A stretch of DNA of 64,000 bases from an uncultured Hyphomonas sp. Lineage in GTDB: Bacteria > Pseudomonadota > Alphaproteobacteria > Caulobacterales > Hyphomonadaceae. The translations under genes were made by a program, and so were the position numbers. Below, piece by piece: positions 42,194 to 51,450 of the stretch; within the stretch, counting starts at the first letter, position 1; each line of letters starts with the position of its first letter. The stretch covers positions 682,001-746,000 of the forward strand of contig NZ_OY787456.1 of assembly GCF_963678875.1 (NCBI RefSeq), given 5' to 3'. Below the pieces are notes generated by a model that saw only the letters and a program-made list of their open reading frames with translations, searched no databases and was not told where the DNA came from.

Positions 42194-43753
42194 ATGGTCA
42201 ACGCAATCCGTCAGAAGGCATCGTCAGAACTCGCCCTCAACATCGGCTTCTTTGCCATGGTGATCGGCATGTTCATGGCGATCCTGGATATCCAGATCGT
42301 TGCGAGCTCGATCCGCCAGATCCAGGCCGGCGTGTCTGCCAGCCAGGAAGAGATTGCGTGGATCCAGACCGGCTACCTCGTGGCCGAAGTCGTCGGTATC
42401 CCGCTGTCGGGCTTTCTCAACCGGGTCTTCGGTATACGGAAGCTGTTCATCATGTCGGCGGCGGGCTTCGTCGCCTCCAGCATCCTGTGCGCCATTTCAT
42501 GGGACCTCGACTCCCTCATCTTCTTCCGCATCATCCAGGGCTTCGCCGGTGCGGCCATGGTGCCGACCACGATGGCGGCCAGCTTCACGCTGTTCCCGGT
42601 CGGCCGTTCCATGACCCAGCAGGTGATGATCGGCATGGTGGCAACGCTCGCGCCTTCCATCGGCCCGACGCTTGGCGGCTGGATCACCCAGCACATGTCG
42701 TGGCACTGGCTGTTCCTCATCAACATCGTGCCGGGCATTGCCGCGATCACGCTCGTCTTCCTGTTCATTCCCAAGCAGAAAGGGGAGATCGCGCTCCTGC
42801 GCCGGCTGGACGTGACGGCGCTGATCTCGATGGCGCTGTTCCTCGGCCTGTTCGAATGGATCATCGACGAAGGCCCGGGCGACAGCTGGTTCCAGAGCTC
42901 GGCGATCGTCAAGGCCTCCATTGTGTGCGCCATCGCTGCCGCGATCTTCTTCCGCCGTGCTCTGACATCCCCTGTGCCGCTGGTGGACCTGCGCGTGTTC
43001 AAGGATCGCAACTTTGCTTCCGGTGCGATCATTGCCTCTGTCATGGGGTTCGGCCTCTATGGGTCTGTCTTCCTGTTGCCGCTCTATCTGGGGCAGGTGC
43101 GCGGCTTTTCCTCGCTGCAGATCGGTGAGGTCATGAGCGTCGCGGGCTTCGCCATGTTCGTTGGCGGGCCGATCGCGGGGGCCATGACCAAGCGCTACGA
43201 TCCGCGTTTCGTGGTGGCCACGGGCCTGACACTGGCGGCCATCGGCACATGGCTGAACGGGCATCTGACGGCAGAATCCGGTTTCCATGAATTGTTCTGG
43301 CCTCAGGCCCTGCGCGGTGCGGGCCTGATCCTCACCATGGTGCCGACCACGAACCTCGCGCTCGGCACGTTGCCGCCGGAGCGGGTGGCGAACGCGTCGG
43401 GCCTCTTCACGGTTTGCCGGAACCTTGGCGGCGCCATCGGCATCGCGGTCCTGACGACCATGATGATCAGCTTCAACCAGATGCACGAACAGCAGATCGC
43501 CAGCGGTCTGTCACTGGCGCGGCCGGAGGTACAATCCTTCCTGTCGAACATGACCGCCCAGATGCAGGCGGCTGGCGTATCGGACCCGGAAGGCACGGCG
43601 TTGGCGCAGCTGATCTACCGGACCAAAATGGAAGCGGCAGTGATGACCTACAACAACATGTTCCTGACCATGTCGATGTCGTTTGCGCTGGTGCTGCTGG
43701 CCGTCATGCTGTTGGACAAGCCGAAAGGCCCGGCGCCCGCAGCGGCGCACTAG
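42194..43753 (+). CDS. DHA2-family (EmrB-like) multidrug transporter
   Basis: 519 residues with about 14 spans, the number for the DHA2 major facilitator family. Motif A-like and the antiporter motif C-like segments are visible (FSLAILDIQIVASS-type TM1 seen as MFMAILDIQIVASS; TLAPSIGPTLGGWI in TM5). Together with the upstream EmrA-like adaptor it would form a tripartite pump using an outer-membrane TolC supplied elsewhere. The 3' end overlaps the convergent epimerase stop by four bases. Confidence 0.93.
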   Translation: MVNAIRQKASSELALNIGFFAMVIGMFMAILDIQIVASSIRQIQAGVSASQEEIAWIQTGYLVAEVVGIPLSGFLNRVFGIRKLFIMSAAGFVASSILCAISWDLDSLIFFRIIQGFAGAAMVPTTMAASFTLFPVGRSMTQQVMIGMVATLAPSIGPTLGGWITQHMSWHWLFLINIVPGIAAITLVFLFIPKQKGEIALLRRLDVTALISMALFLGLFEWIIDEGPGDSWFQSSAIVKASIVCAIAAAIFFRRALTSPVPLVDLRVFKDRNFASGAIIASVMGFGLYGSVFLLPLYLGQVRGFSSLQIGEVMSVAGFAMFVGGPIAGAMTKRYDPRFVVATGLTLAAIGTWLNGHLTAESGFHELFWPQALRGAGLILTMVPTTNLALGTLPPERVANASGLFTVCRNLGGAIGIAVLTTMMISFNQMHEQQIASGLSLARPEVQSFLSNMTAQMQAAGVSDPEGTALAQLIYRTKMEAAVMTYNNMFLTMSMSFALVLLAVMLLDKPKGPAPAAAH

Positions 43754-44733
43754 CCCCAGAGGTCTGCCGAGGGCGGAGCGACCATGCCGTCCGAATAGGC
43801 CAGGCCATGGGCGACATCCTCAGCGAGCCAGAGCGGGCCGTCGACATCCGCAACATCGGCAAGACCTGCGAGCAAAACGGCCGGGGCCATGGAGACCGAC
43901 CCGGCCACCATGCAGCCGACCATGATGCCGAGCCCGAGCGTTCGGGCCTCCCGCACTGTGGCGAGCGCTTCGGTCAGGCCGCCCGTCTTGTCGAGCTTCA
44001 CGTTCACCGCGTCATAGCGCCGGGCGAGGTCCTGCAGCTCGGCGCGGGTGTGGGCGCTCTCGTCGGCGCAGATGGCGACGGGGCCGGGGCGGCTCAGCAG
44101 GGCATCGTCATCCCCGGCGGGGAAGGGCTGTTCGATCAGCACGACGCCGAGCGCCGCGGCGGCCTTGGCGATGGCGGGCAGTTCGTTGGCGTTGAGGCCC
44201 TCATTGGCATCGACGATCAGGCGCGCATCCGGCCGGGCGGCGTGGACCGCCTCGATGCGGGCAAGATCGTCCGGCCCGCCGAGCTTCAGTTTCAGGAGGC
44301 GGCCTTGCGTTGACTTTGCGGCGGCGGCCATGGCGTCCGGCGTGTCGAGGCTGACCGTAACGGCCGTCTCGACGGGCTTCGGTTCCGGCAGGCCGGCGAG
44401 TTTCCAGACTGGCGTGCCGGTGAGCTTCGCTTCAAGGTCCCACATCGCGCAATCGACGGCGCAGCGGGCCGCGCCCGGGGGCATGAGGGATTGCAGGTCT
44501 TCGCGGGTGAGGCCGGATTCGAGGGCGGTGCGGGCGGATTCGATGGCGGCGGTGACGCTGGCGGCGGTTTCGCCATAGCGGGCATAGGGCACGCTTTCGC
44601 CGCGGCCGGTGGCGCCGTTTTCGGTCAGGGTGACGAGAATTGTCTCCGCGCTGGTCTTGGCGCCGCGGGAAATGGTAAATGCGCGCTTCAGGGGTGAGGA
44701 AATCGCTGAAATTTCAAGGTTTCGATTGCCCAT
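43750..44733 (-). CDS. L-Ala-D/L-Glu (dipeptide) epimerase, enolase superfamily
   Basis: Enolase-superfamily enzyme, probably epimerising L-Ala-D-Glu from recycled murein peptide. The barrel shows the catalytic Lys in LLKLKLGG, metal ligands in IVDANEG, IEQPF and CADES, and the second Lys in VKLDKTGG. The C-terminal DVDGPLWL holds the D-x-D pair that contacts the substrate amino group in Ala-Glu epimerases such as E. coli YcjG. About 327 residues from the ATG at 44733 (AGGA upstream); an ATG at 44787 would add 18 residues. The exact dipeptide specificity is inferred. Confidence 0.87.
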   Translation of the reverse strand: MGNRNLEISAISSPLKRAFTISRGAKTSAETILVTLTENGATGRGESVPYARYGETAASVTAAIESARTALESGLTREDLQSLMPPGAARCAVDCAMWDLEAKLTGTPVWKLAGLPEPKPVETAVTVSLDTPDAMAAAAKSTQGRLLKLKLGGPDDLARIEAVHAARPDARLIVDANEGLNANELPAIAKAAAALGVVLIEQPFPAGDDDALLSRPGPVAICADESAHTRAELQDLARRYDAVNVKLDKTGGLTEALATVREARTLGLGIMVGCMVAGSVSMAPAVLLAGLADVADVDGPLWLAEDVAHGLAYSDGMVAPPSADLWG

Positions 44734-44820
44734 GACCCATCCTGAACGATAAAATTTCACCGATCGCGCTTCGCTGTCCTTAAGCATGTTTTGCTAGTGT
44801 TGGAAGGCTAGTTGCCAGAG

Positions 44821-45942
44821 ATGACAGTCACGACAGCCCCCGGTTTCGCGCTCGAAGAGAGCGGCGAACGTGCCATCCTCCGCCTGACGGGGGACTGGAC
44901 GGTCATGACCATCCACCTGCTGGATGATGACCTGGCCGGACTAAAGCATGACCATGCCGTGCTTGTGGATGTCTCGGGTCTGACCCGGATTGACACCGCC
45001 GGTGCCTTCCTGATCGACCGCACGCTGCGCGCCGCGCCGGAGGGCTCGGCCCTGACCGGCACCCATGATGTTGCCCGTAACCTGATCGAACAGGTGCATG
45101 CCGTGTCCGAGCCGGTGCCGCCGGCGAAGGCCCCGGACCATGGCTTCCTCGCCCTGCTGGAACGGACGGGCCGCGGCTTTGTCGGCGTCATGTCGGAAAT
45201 CTTCCGGACGCTCGCCTTCCTGGGCGAGACGGTCGTGACGACGGCGCGCCTCCTGATGCAGCCCTGGAAACTGCGCTGGACGTCCATCGTCGCGGTGATG
45301 GAGGAGGCGGGCCTCGACGCGATGCCGATCATCGCGTTCCTCTCTTTCTTCGTCGGCATGGTCGTCGCCTATATCGGCGCGACGACGCTGCGCGATTTCG
45401 ACCTCGAGATCTACACGGTCGAACTGATCGGCTACTCCATGCTGCGTGAGTTCGGCGTGGTGTTGACGGGCATCGTGCTGGCGGGACGGACGAACTCGTC
45501 CTTCACCGCGCAGATCGGCACGATGAAGATGCGCCAGGAAATCGACGCGATGCAGACGCTTGGCCTGAAGCCGATGGACATCCTGGTCGCGCCGCGCATC
45601 ATCGCGCTCTTGCTGATGACGCCTGCGCTGACTTTCGTCGCCACGCTCGCCGGGATTGCGGGCGGTGTCGTGGTCGGCTGGTCGTCGCTGGACATCAATC
45701 CGGCCGTTTTCCTTGACCGGCTGCGCAATGCCGTGCCGCTGGAGCATTTCTGGGTCGGCCTCTCCAAGGCACCGGTTTTCGGATTTGTCGTGACACTGAT
45801 TGCCTGCCGTCAGGGCCTGAATGTCGGCGGCAGCGTCCAGTCGCTCGGCAATTCGACGACCACCTCTGTGGTGCAGGGCCTGTTCGCCGTCATCGTGCTC
45901 GATGCGATCTTTGCCATTCTCTACATGGAGCTTGGCATATGA
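44821..45942 (+). CDS. mlaE: MlaE-type lipid ABC permease with N-terminal STAS-like domain
   Basis: Inner-membrane permease of an Mla-type phospholipid transporter. Residues about 1-95 look like a STAS domain (VLVDVSGLTRIDTAGAFLID), the role of separate MlaB in E. coli; the rest is the MlaE domain (FVGMVVAYIGATTL, LTGIVLAGRTNSSFTAQIGTMKMRQEIDAM, RQGLNVGG). About 373 residues. The start is ambiguous: the ATG at 44821, or the TTG at 44812, which sits 4 bases after GGAAGG. It overlaps mlaF (ATGA). Confidence 0.93.
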   Translation: MTVTTAPGFALEESGERAILRLTGDWTVMTIHLLDDDLAGLKHDHAVLVDVSGLTRIDTAGAFLIDRTLRAAPEGSALTGTHDVARNLIEQVHAVSEPVPPAKAPDHGFLALLERTGRGFVGVMSEIFRTLAFLGETVVTTARLLMQPWKLRWTSIVAVMEEAGLDAMPIIAFLSFFVGMVVAYIGATTLRDFDLEIYTVELIGYSMLREFGVVLTGIVLAGRTNSSFTAQIGTMKMRQEIDAMQTLGLKPMDILVAPRIIALLLMTPALTFVATLAGIAGGVVVGWSSLDINPAVFLDRLRNAVPLEHFWVGLSKAPVFGFVVTLIACRQGLNVGGSVQSLGNSTTTSVVQGLFAVIVLDAIFAILYMELGI

Positions 45943-46703
45943 CGGACGATATCATCATCCGCATCCGCGACCTGAAGACGGCCTATGGCAGCCATGTCGT
46001 GCATGAGCATCTGGACCTCGACATCCGGCGCGGCGAGATTATCGGCGTCATTGGCCCGTCGGGGTGCGGCAAGTCTGTCCTGCTGCGCGCCATCACCGGC
46101 CTCAAGGAATTTGCCGAAGGCAGTATCGAGGTCTTCGGGGAGCGTCTGGAAAATCTCGACGAGGCAGAGCGCGCCGAGGTCGAGCAGCGCTGGGGCGTGA
46201 TGTTCCAGGATGGCGCGCTGTTCTCGAACCTCACCGTGCGCGAGAATGTCGAAGTTCCGATGAAGGAGCATACGCAGCTCCAACCGGAACTGCGCCACCA
46301 GCTGGCCGACATGAAGATCCGCATGGCGGGCCTCGGCGCCGAGGCGAGCCCGAAATACCCATCCGACCTTTCCGGCGGCATGCGCAAGCGCGCGGCGCTG
46401 GCACGTGCCCTGGCGCTGGACCCGGAACTCCTGTTCCTGGACGAGCCAACCGCCGGGCTCGATCCGATTACCGCGGAAAAATTCGATGCCCTGATCCGCA
46501 GCCTGCAACAGGCATTGGGCCTCACCGTCTTTCTTGTCACGCATGATGTGGATACGCTGCATGCGACCTGCGACCGGATCGCCGTGCTGGGAGAGAAACA
46601 CGTGCTGGCAGTCGGCACGATCGAAGAATTGCGTGCGTTCGATCATCCGTGGGTGCAGGAATATTTCTGCGGCCCGCGCGGGCGCGCGGCAACGGGACAC
46701 TAG
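45939..46703 (+). CDS. mlaF: MlaF-type ABC ATPase
   Basis: ATPase that drives the Mla lipid transporter. Walker A is GPSGCGKS (about 40-47), the signature is LSGGM, Walker B is LLFLDEPTAGLDP and the switch His is in VTHD. 254 residues, normal for MlaF/Mkl-type ATPases. The start overlaps the mlaE stop, implying coupled translation. Confidence 0.95.
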   Translation: MTDDIIIRIRDLKTAYGSHVVHEHLDLDIRRGEIIGVIGPSGCGKSVLLRAITGLKEFAEGSIEVFGERLENLDEAERAEVEQRWGVMFQDGALFSNLTVRENVEVPMKEHTQLQPELRHQLADMKIRMAGLGAEASPKYPSDLSGGMRKRAALARALALDPELLFLDEPTAGLDPITAEKFDALIRSLQQALGLTVFLVTHDVDTLHATCDRIAVLGEKHVLAVGTIEELRAFDHPWVQEYFCGPRGRAATGH

Positions 46704-46720
46704 AAAGGGGGCCCGGACCG

Positions 46721-47680
46721 ATGGAAACGCGAGCGAACTATGCCGTCATCGGCGCTTTCGTCATTCTTGCTACGCTGGCCGTCGCGGCCTTCGTGCTGTG
46801 GCTGGGCCAGTCCCAGTTCCAGCGCGACTACAAGGCCTATGACATTGTCTTCGAAGGGCCGGTCTCGCTCGAAGACGGGTCGGCCGTGCGCTATATCGGG
46901 ATCAAGGTGGGCGAGGTTTCGACCGTCCGCATCGACCGCGCCGACCCGTCCAAGGTGCGCGCACGTATCCGGATCGACCGCGAGACGCCGGTGAAAACGG
47001 ATTCCACCGCCTCGATCCAGCTGGCGGGTATCACGGGCGTCACCTTCGTTCAGATCAGCGCAGGCTCTCCGACGGCGCGCCTGCTGGAAGCCAAGCCGGG
47101 CGAGCCCGTGCCGGTGATCAAGGCAGAGAAGACGCAGCTGGACCAGCTCGTTGCCGGCGGCGCGCAGGTGCTGGGTCAGGCCAACGACACGATGGAGCGC
47201 GTGAAAAAGCTGCTGACGGACGAGAATATCGACTCCATCAACGCGTCGCTGAAGAATATCGAGACCATCACGACCAAACTGGCCGCCGATGACGGGCTGA
47301 TCGACCAGGCGACCGGCACGATGAAAGACCTGTCGCGCGCCAGCAACGAGTTTGCAACGGCATCCGAGGCCGTCGCAGAGATCAGTACGAACGCCAATGA
47401 AGAACTGGGCGGTCTCTCCGGGCAGCTGGACAGCCTGCTGGCCGAAGTGAACAAGGTGGTCACGTCCGCCGAAACCGTGATGGCGCAGGGCGGGGAGACC
47501 GTGCGTGTGGTCAACTCGCTTCTGGACGGTCCGGCGACGGGCGTTGTGGAAGACTCCCGGCTTGCCGCACAGGATCTCCGCATCCTGATCAGCCGCATGG
47601 ACCGCCTGACCCGTGAAATCGAACGGAACCCGCAAAGCATGCTTGTCGGGGAACCGGTTCCTTATGAGGATGAACGTTGA
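46721..47680 (+). CDS. mlaD: MlaD-type substrate-binding protein (MCE domain)
   Basis: Membrane-anchored periplasmic lipid-binding protein. One span near the N terminus (about 8-28) is followed by the MCE domain (about 40-120: VSLEDGSAVRYIGIKVGEVSTVRID and ASIQLAGITGVTFVQI) and a long helical C-terminal region (about 150-300) with repeated Thr/Asn/Val heptads. 319 residues, longer than E. coli MlaD (183), like the alphaproteobacterial and MCE-type forms. The ATG at 46721 with GAAAGGGGG upstream is preferred to a start inside mlaF. Confidence 0.93.
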   Translation: METRANYAVIGAFVILATLAVAAFVLWLGQSQFQRDYKAYDIVFEGPVSLEDGSAVRYIGIKVGEVSTVRIDRADPSKVRARIRIDRETPVKTDSTASIQLAGITGVTFVQISAGSPTARLLEAKPGEPVPVIKAEKTQLDQLVAGGAQVLGQANDTMERVKKLLTDENIDSINASLKNIETITTKLAADDGLIDQATGTMKDLSRASNEFATASEAVAEISTNANEELGGLSGQLDSLLAEVNKVVTSAETVMAQGGETVRVVNSLLDGPATGVVEDSRLAAQDLRILISRMDRLTREIERNPQSMLVGEPVPYEDER

Positions 47681-48285
47681 TGATCCGCGCCATTTCGCTT
47701 GCCTTTGCTTCCCTTGCGCTCACCGCCTGCGTCAGCGTCCTGCCGGAGCCTGAAGCGCCGGAAGGCCTCTACCGGTTCGGTGCGATGACAGAGACCTATC
47801 CCGTCGAGGCGGTCGTCTCTGTGCGTGAACCGGAGTCCTCGCGCCTGTTCGGCGGGCGTGTGATCGCCTCGGAAGATGCGGGCGGGGCGCTACGCCTCGT
47901 GCGCGGTGTGGAATGGGCCGACAGCGCGGCCCGGCTGATGCAGGTCGCGATGCTGGAGGCGCTGGATGATACGGGGGCAGGGGTGGCTGTCGCGCTGGAG
48001 ACAGGCGCGCGGGCGGATTTTGAACTCGTCTGGCGGATCGAGGATTTCTCGCTGGCCGGCACGCAAGCCCGCTGCGACCTCGAAGCAACGCTGGTGGAGG
48101 CGAACTCGCGCAAAGTGGTCGCCCAGACGAATGTGACGTCTTCGGCAAGCGCGGACGGTGCGTCGAACGCAGCACGCGCGCTGGCGATGGCCGAAGCGGG
48201 CCGGGCCTGCGTCGGACAGGTCGCCGGATTCGTATCCGAAAAGGCGGTTGCGGCAGAGCCGGAACCGGCTGAGCCGGACGCCTGA
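47680..48285 (+). CDS. ABC-type transport auxiliary lipoprotein of the Mla operon
   Basis: 201 residues. The signal peptide has lipobox LTAC with Cys17. The mature domain resembles the PqiC/DUF330-like auxiliary lipoproteins that accompany MCE transporters in alphaproteobacteria (YRFGAMTETYPVEAVV, then a strand-rich part and an acidic tail AEPEPAEPDA). The ATG shares one base with the mlaD stop. It probably receives or hands over lipid at the outer membrane; that role is inferred. Last gene before a strong terminator. Confidence 0.87.
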   Translation: MIRAISLAFASLALTACVSVLPEPEAPEGLYRFGAMTETYPVEAVVSVREPESSRLFGGRVIASEDAGGALRLVRGVEWADSAARLMQVAMLEALDDTGAGVAVALETGARADFELVWRIEDFSLAGTQARCDLEATLVEANSRKVVAQTNVTSSASADGASNAARALAMAEAGRACVGQVAGFVSEKAVAAEPEPAEPDA

Positions 48286-48293
48286 GCCCAAAG

Positions 48294-48328
48294 AAAAACC
48301 CCGGCCAGACAGACTGGCCGGGGTTTTT
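48294..48328. terminator. bidirectional terminator between the Mla operon and acyl-CoA dehydrogenase genes
   Basis: A perfect 15-bp stem, arms 48294-48308 and 48314-48328, with loop ACAGA; A-run on one side and T-run on the other, so it can stop transcription from both converging units. Confidence 0.92.
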
Positions 48329-48350
48329 GCTGTTTGGTCTGAAGGGCTTG

Positions 48351-49550
48351 TCAGCCGCTCTTCATCTCGTCGAACGGCTTGTCCTTGTCGACGCGCACAT
48401 CCTGCGGCAGGCCCAGAACGCGCTCGGCGATGATGTTCTTCAGGATCTCGTCGGTACCGCCAGCGATCCGCAGGCCGGGGGCCCACATGAAGCTCTGCTG
48501 GAAGATGGCATCGGCCGGCATGCGGTCGGTCTCGCTGATGATGCCGTAGTGATCCTGCATCTCGATGGCCGAGTTGCAGATATCCTGCAGGTGGTTGGCG
48601 GTGATGATCTTGCCGATCGAGTTTTCCGGTCCCGGCGTCTGGCCGCGGGAAAGGGCCGTCTGCGTGCGGAACTTGGTCAGCTTGTAGCCCTGTGCGGCGA
48701 CATACCAGTCCGCCAGCTTCTCGCGGAAGGCCTGGTCGGACAGCGTGCCCTGGCTGCGGGCATATTCCATGATCTCGCCCCAGTCCGGACCGGGGGAGCC
48801 GCCGACAGCAAGGCGCTCGTTCATCAGCGTGACGAGCGCGACTTTCCAGCCTGCGCCGACATCGCCGAGGCGATCCTTGTCCGGGATGCGGACATCGGTG
48901 AAGTAGACCTCGTTGAACTCGCGGCCACCGGAAGCCTGGTGGATCGGACGCACTTCGACGCCCGGCTGCTTCATGTCCACGATGAACATGGTCAGGCCCT
49001 TGTGCTTCGGCACTTTCGGGTCCGTCCGCACGAGGAGGATGCCGTAGTCCGAATAGTGGGCGCCGGAGGTCCAGACCTTCTGGCCGTTGATGACCCACTC
49101 GTCACCGTCTTTCACGGCGCGGGTCTTCAGGCCGGCCACGTCAGAACCGGCGGACGGTTCGGAGAAGAGCTGGCACCAGATTTCCTCGCCCATCAGGGCC
49201 TTCTGGACGTAGCGCGACTTGTGCTCATCCGAGCCGAAGGCGATGACGGTCGGCACGCACATGCCGAGGCCGATGGCGAACGGACCGGTCGGTGCGTCGA
49301 ACTTCGACTCTTCCTGGCCCCAGATGACGTTCTGCATGGCCGTGCCGCCACGCCCGCCCCATTCCTTGGGCCAGGTGATCTGGGCGAACTTGTTCTCGGC
49401 TTTCGTCTTCTGCCAGGCTTTCGCCTTTTCCAGCATGTTCACGCGGTCGCGCGAGGCCGGGGCGGAGCCTTTCGGCTTCAGGTGCTGTTCGAGGAAGGCG
49501 CGCGCCTCAGCGCGGAAGGCGGCTTCTTCGGGTGTATCGTTGAAGTCCAT
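48351..49550 (-). CDS. acyl-CoA dehydrogenase, FadE-type
   Basis: Flavin-dependent alpha,beta-dehydrogenase of an acyl-CoA. 399 residues with the family order: helical N domain (ITWPKEWGGRGG), the beta domain with the FAD-contacting CQLFSEPSAGSD, and the helical C domain with GLRIAGGTDEILKNIIAERVLGLP. The ATG at 49550 has AGGAGG. It is second in a two-gene unit with another acyl-CoA dehydrogenase 12 bases upstream; such tight pairs can form mixed tetramers in actinobacteria (FadE28-FadE29). The substrate (fatty acid, sterol side chain or other) cannot be told. Confidence 0.93.
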   Translation of the reverse strand: MDFNDTPEEAAFRAEARAFLEQHLKPKGSAPASRDRVNMLEKAKAWQKTKAENKFAQITWPKEWGGRGGTAMQNVIWGQEESKFDAPTGPFAIGLGMCVPTVIAFGSDEHKSRYVQKALMGEEIWCQLFSEPSAGSDVAGLKTRAVKDGDEWVINGQKVWTSGAHYSDYGILLVRTDPKVPKHKGLTMFIVDMKQPGVEVRPIHQASGGREFNEVYFTDVRIPDKDRLGDVGAGWKVALVTLMNERLAVGGSPGPDWGEIMEYARSQGTLSDQAFREKLADWYVAAQGYKLTKFRTQTALSRGQTPGPENSIGKIITANHLQDICNSAIEMQDHYGIISETDRMPADAIFQQSFMWAPGLRIAGGTDEILKNIIAERVLGLPQDVRVDKDKPFDEMKSG

Positions 49551-49562
49551 GATGTTTCCTCC

Positions 49563-50678
49563 TTAGGCGGCGTTTTTCTGCTCGAGCGCACGCACGAGCT
49601 TTTCTTTCCAGACTTTCGGTCCGCCAGCCTGCACGGCCAGCAGCTTGGCGCGGCGGTAGTAGAGGTGGCAGTCCACCTCCCAGGTGAAGCCCATGCCGCC
49701 ATGGGTCTGGATGTTCTCTTTCGAAGCATACCAGAAGGCTTCCGACGCGGCCACGCGGGCGGCGGCGGCGGCTTCCGGCATTTCCGGCGCGTCGGTCGAC
49801 AGGGCCCAGGCGCCGTAGAAGCAGTTCGAGCGAGCCACTTCGTTCTTGACATACATCTCGGCCAGCTTGTGCTTGATGGCCTGGTTGCCGGCGATCGGAC
49901 GGCCGAAAGCGTAGCGCTCCAGCGAGTATTCCTTCGCCATTTCCAGCGCGCGGGACGCCCCGCCCAGCTGTTCGAAGGCGAGCAGGATCGCCACCTTGTC
50001 CATCAGCTGGTCGTTGAGGCTTGCGCCGTCTCCAGCCTTGCCGAGGCGAACGCCCGGCGTCTTGTCGAAGGTAAGCTCGGCATGGCCGCGGGTCGGGTCC
50101 AGCGTCGACAGCTGTTTGCGCGTCACGCCTGCGCCGGAGAGGTCAACCAGGACGAGGCTCGCGCCGGAGCCTTCCTTGGCCAGCACAACGGCGTGCGTGG
50201 CGATGCCGCCATCGGTGACCGGGATCTTGGTGCCGGAGACGGTGGAGCCATCAAACATGGTTTTGAGGCTGGCCGGATCCGGGTGGCCCGGGCCTTCGCT
50301 CGCGGCGTAGCAGCCGATGATTTCGCCGGCGACGATGCGTGGCAGGATGTCGTTCTTCACTTCATCCGAGCCGGCCAGTTTCACGGCTTCGGTCAGGAAG
50401 TAGGCTGTGGACGAGAAGGGGACCGGCGCCAGGACGCGGCCCATTTCTTCGGCCAGCACGCACATTTCCAGCATGCCGAGGCCGAGGCCGCCTTGCTCTT
50501 CCGGAACGGCCGTTCCCAGCCAGCCCATTTCCGCGATCTTCTTCCAGAGGCCTTCTGAATAGTCCTTGGAATCGTCGTTCAGTACCTCGCGCACCACCGG
50601 AATGGCGCTCTCGGCTTCGAGGAATTTCCGCGCCTCGCCGGCGAGGAATTTCTGGTCTTCCGAAAAGTCGAAGTTCAT
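49563..50678 (-). CDS. acyl-CoA dehydrogenase, second subunit-like
   Basis: 371 residues from the ATG at 50678 (GGGAGG upstream); the open frame continues upstream but that part is not protein-like. Features are GTAVPEEQGGLGLG, the FAD region CYAASEGPGHPDP, RYAFGRPIAGNQAIKH and the C-terminal THGGMGFTWEVDCHLYYRR, which resembles FadE subunits that act on sterol- or CoA-linked side chains. First gene of the pair. Confidence 0.92.
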   Translation of the reverse strand: MNFDFSEDQKFLAGEARKFLEAESAIPVVREVLNDDSKDYSEGLWKKIAEMGWLGTAVPEEQGGLGLGMLEMCVLAEEMGRVLAPVPFSSTAYFLTEAVKLAGSDEVKNDILPRIVAGEIIGCYAASEGPGHPDPASLKTMFDGSTVSGTKIPVTDGGIATHAVVLAKEGSGASLVLVDLSGAGVTRKQLSTLDPTRGHAELTFDKTPGVRLGKAGDGASLNDQLMDKVAILLAFEQLGGASRALEMAKEYSLERYAFGRPIAGNQAIKHKLAEMYVKNEVARSNCFYGAWALSTDAPEMPEAAAAARVAASEAFWYASKENIQTHGGMGFTWEVDCHLYYRRAKLLAVQAGGPKVWKEKLVRALEQKNAA

Positions 50679-50871
50679 GAGTTGCTGGCCTCCCTTCGCC
50701 GTGTATACGGGCGTCATTGCGTTCTCGGATTGGAAAATAGCGCGCTTTACGTGCACGGAAAGCCGTGACCCGGCGGAAAGGTGCCGCAAGGTTTTCCGTA
50801 AAATTTGCGATACCGGCTTCATGGCACGGAAATCACGATGTGACAGGGTATCCGGCCACAGGAGAGACTGC

Positions 50872-51447
50872 ATGGCCAAAGCCCATTTTCACAAGATGCA
50901 GCGGGTCTATGTGAAGCCCGTCGGCACCTGGGCGCTTGTCGAACAGGTGATCCCGCATTGGGTGAAGGACGTCGCCGAGCCTTTGAAGGTCACTTACGAG
51001 TGTGGGCTGGGGCGCCAGTTTCAGGCCAATGAGCTTATCTCCGAACAGGCCATGCATGCCGACGAGCCAGCAGATCATGACGATGACGTGATGCTGGAAC
51101 ACTGGCGCATTGGCCGCCGCTCGACCAAATGGCGCACCGCAATGGGGCACCATTCGAGCGACAATCCGGGCACGTTCCCGGTGATCCTGACAGACGAAGC
51201 CGACGTCGGCGGCTGGCGGGTCAATCCGGCCGATTTCGACCGGGACCCGCAGCGTGTCGAACACCAGTCCCGCATGATCGTGCAGACGCCGGAATTGCTG
51301 CGTATCGCAAGACGCGTCGCGGAAATCGCTGCCGAAAACCCGGAAAACCTGCCGGCAGACCTGCTGCCTGTCGCCAAACAGTGCGCAACGATCCTGCGCT
51401 ATGTCTACCAGCTGAACGACGCGCCAGACACCGTCGCCGCGGAATAG
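50872..51447 (+). CDS. hypothetical soluble protein, 191 residues
   Basis: Starts at ATG 50872 with CAGGAGAG upstream. No signal peptide or span. The central part has an acidic and His-rich stretch (ADEPADHDDDVMLEHWRIGRR) and conserved-looking GRRSTKWRTAMGHHSSDNPGTFPVI (read in part). The C-terminal third is helical (ELLRIARRVAEIAAENPE). I do not recognise a family. Divergent from the acyl-CoA dehydrogenases and 3 bases from the convergent VanZ-like gene. Confidence 0.75.
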   Translation: MAKAHFHKMQRVYVKPVGTWALVEQVIPHWVKDVAEPLKVTYECGLGRQFQANELISEQAMHADEPADHDDDVMLEHWRIGRRSTKWRTAMGHHSSDNPGTFPVILTDEADVGGWRVNPADFDRDPQRVEHQSRMIVQTPELLRIARRVAEIAAENPENLPADLLPVAKQCATILRYVYQLNDAPDTVAAE

Positions 51448-51450
51448 GCC

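Noticed and set aside
40074..43753. Acquired resistance island
   Set aside because: The TetR-EmrAB cassette has host-like composition and no mobile-element flanks; such pumps are normal chromosomal genes.
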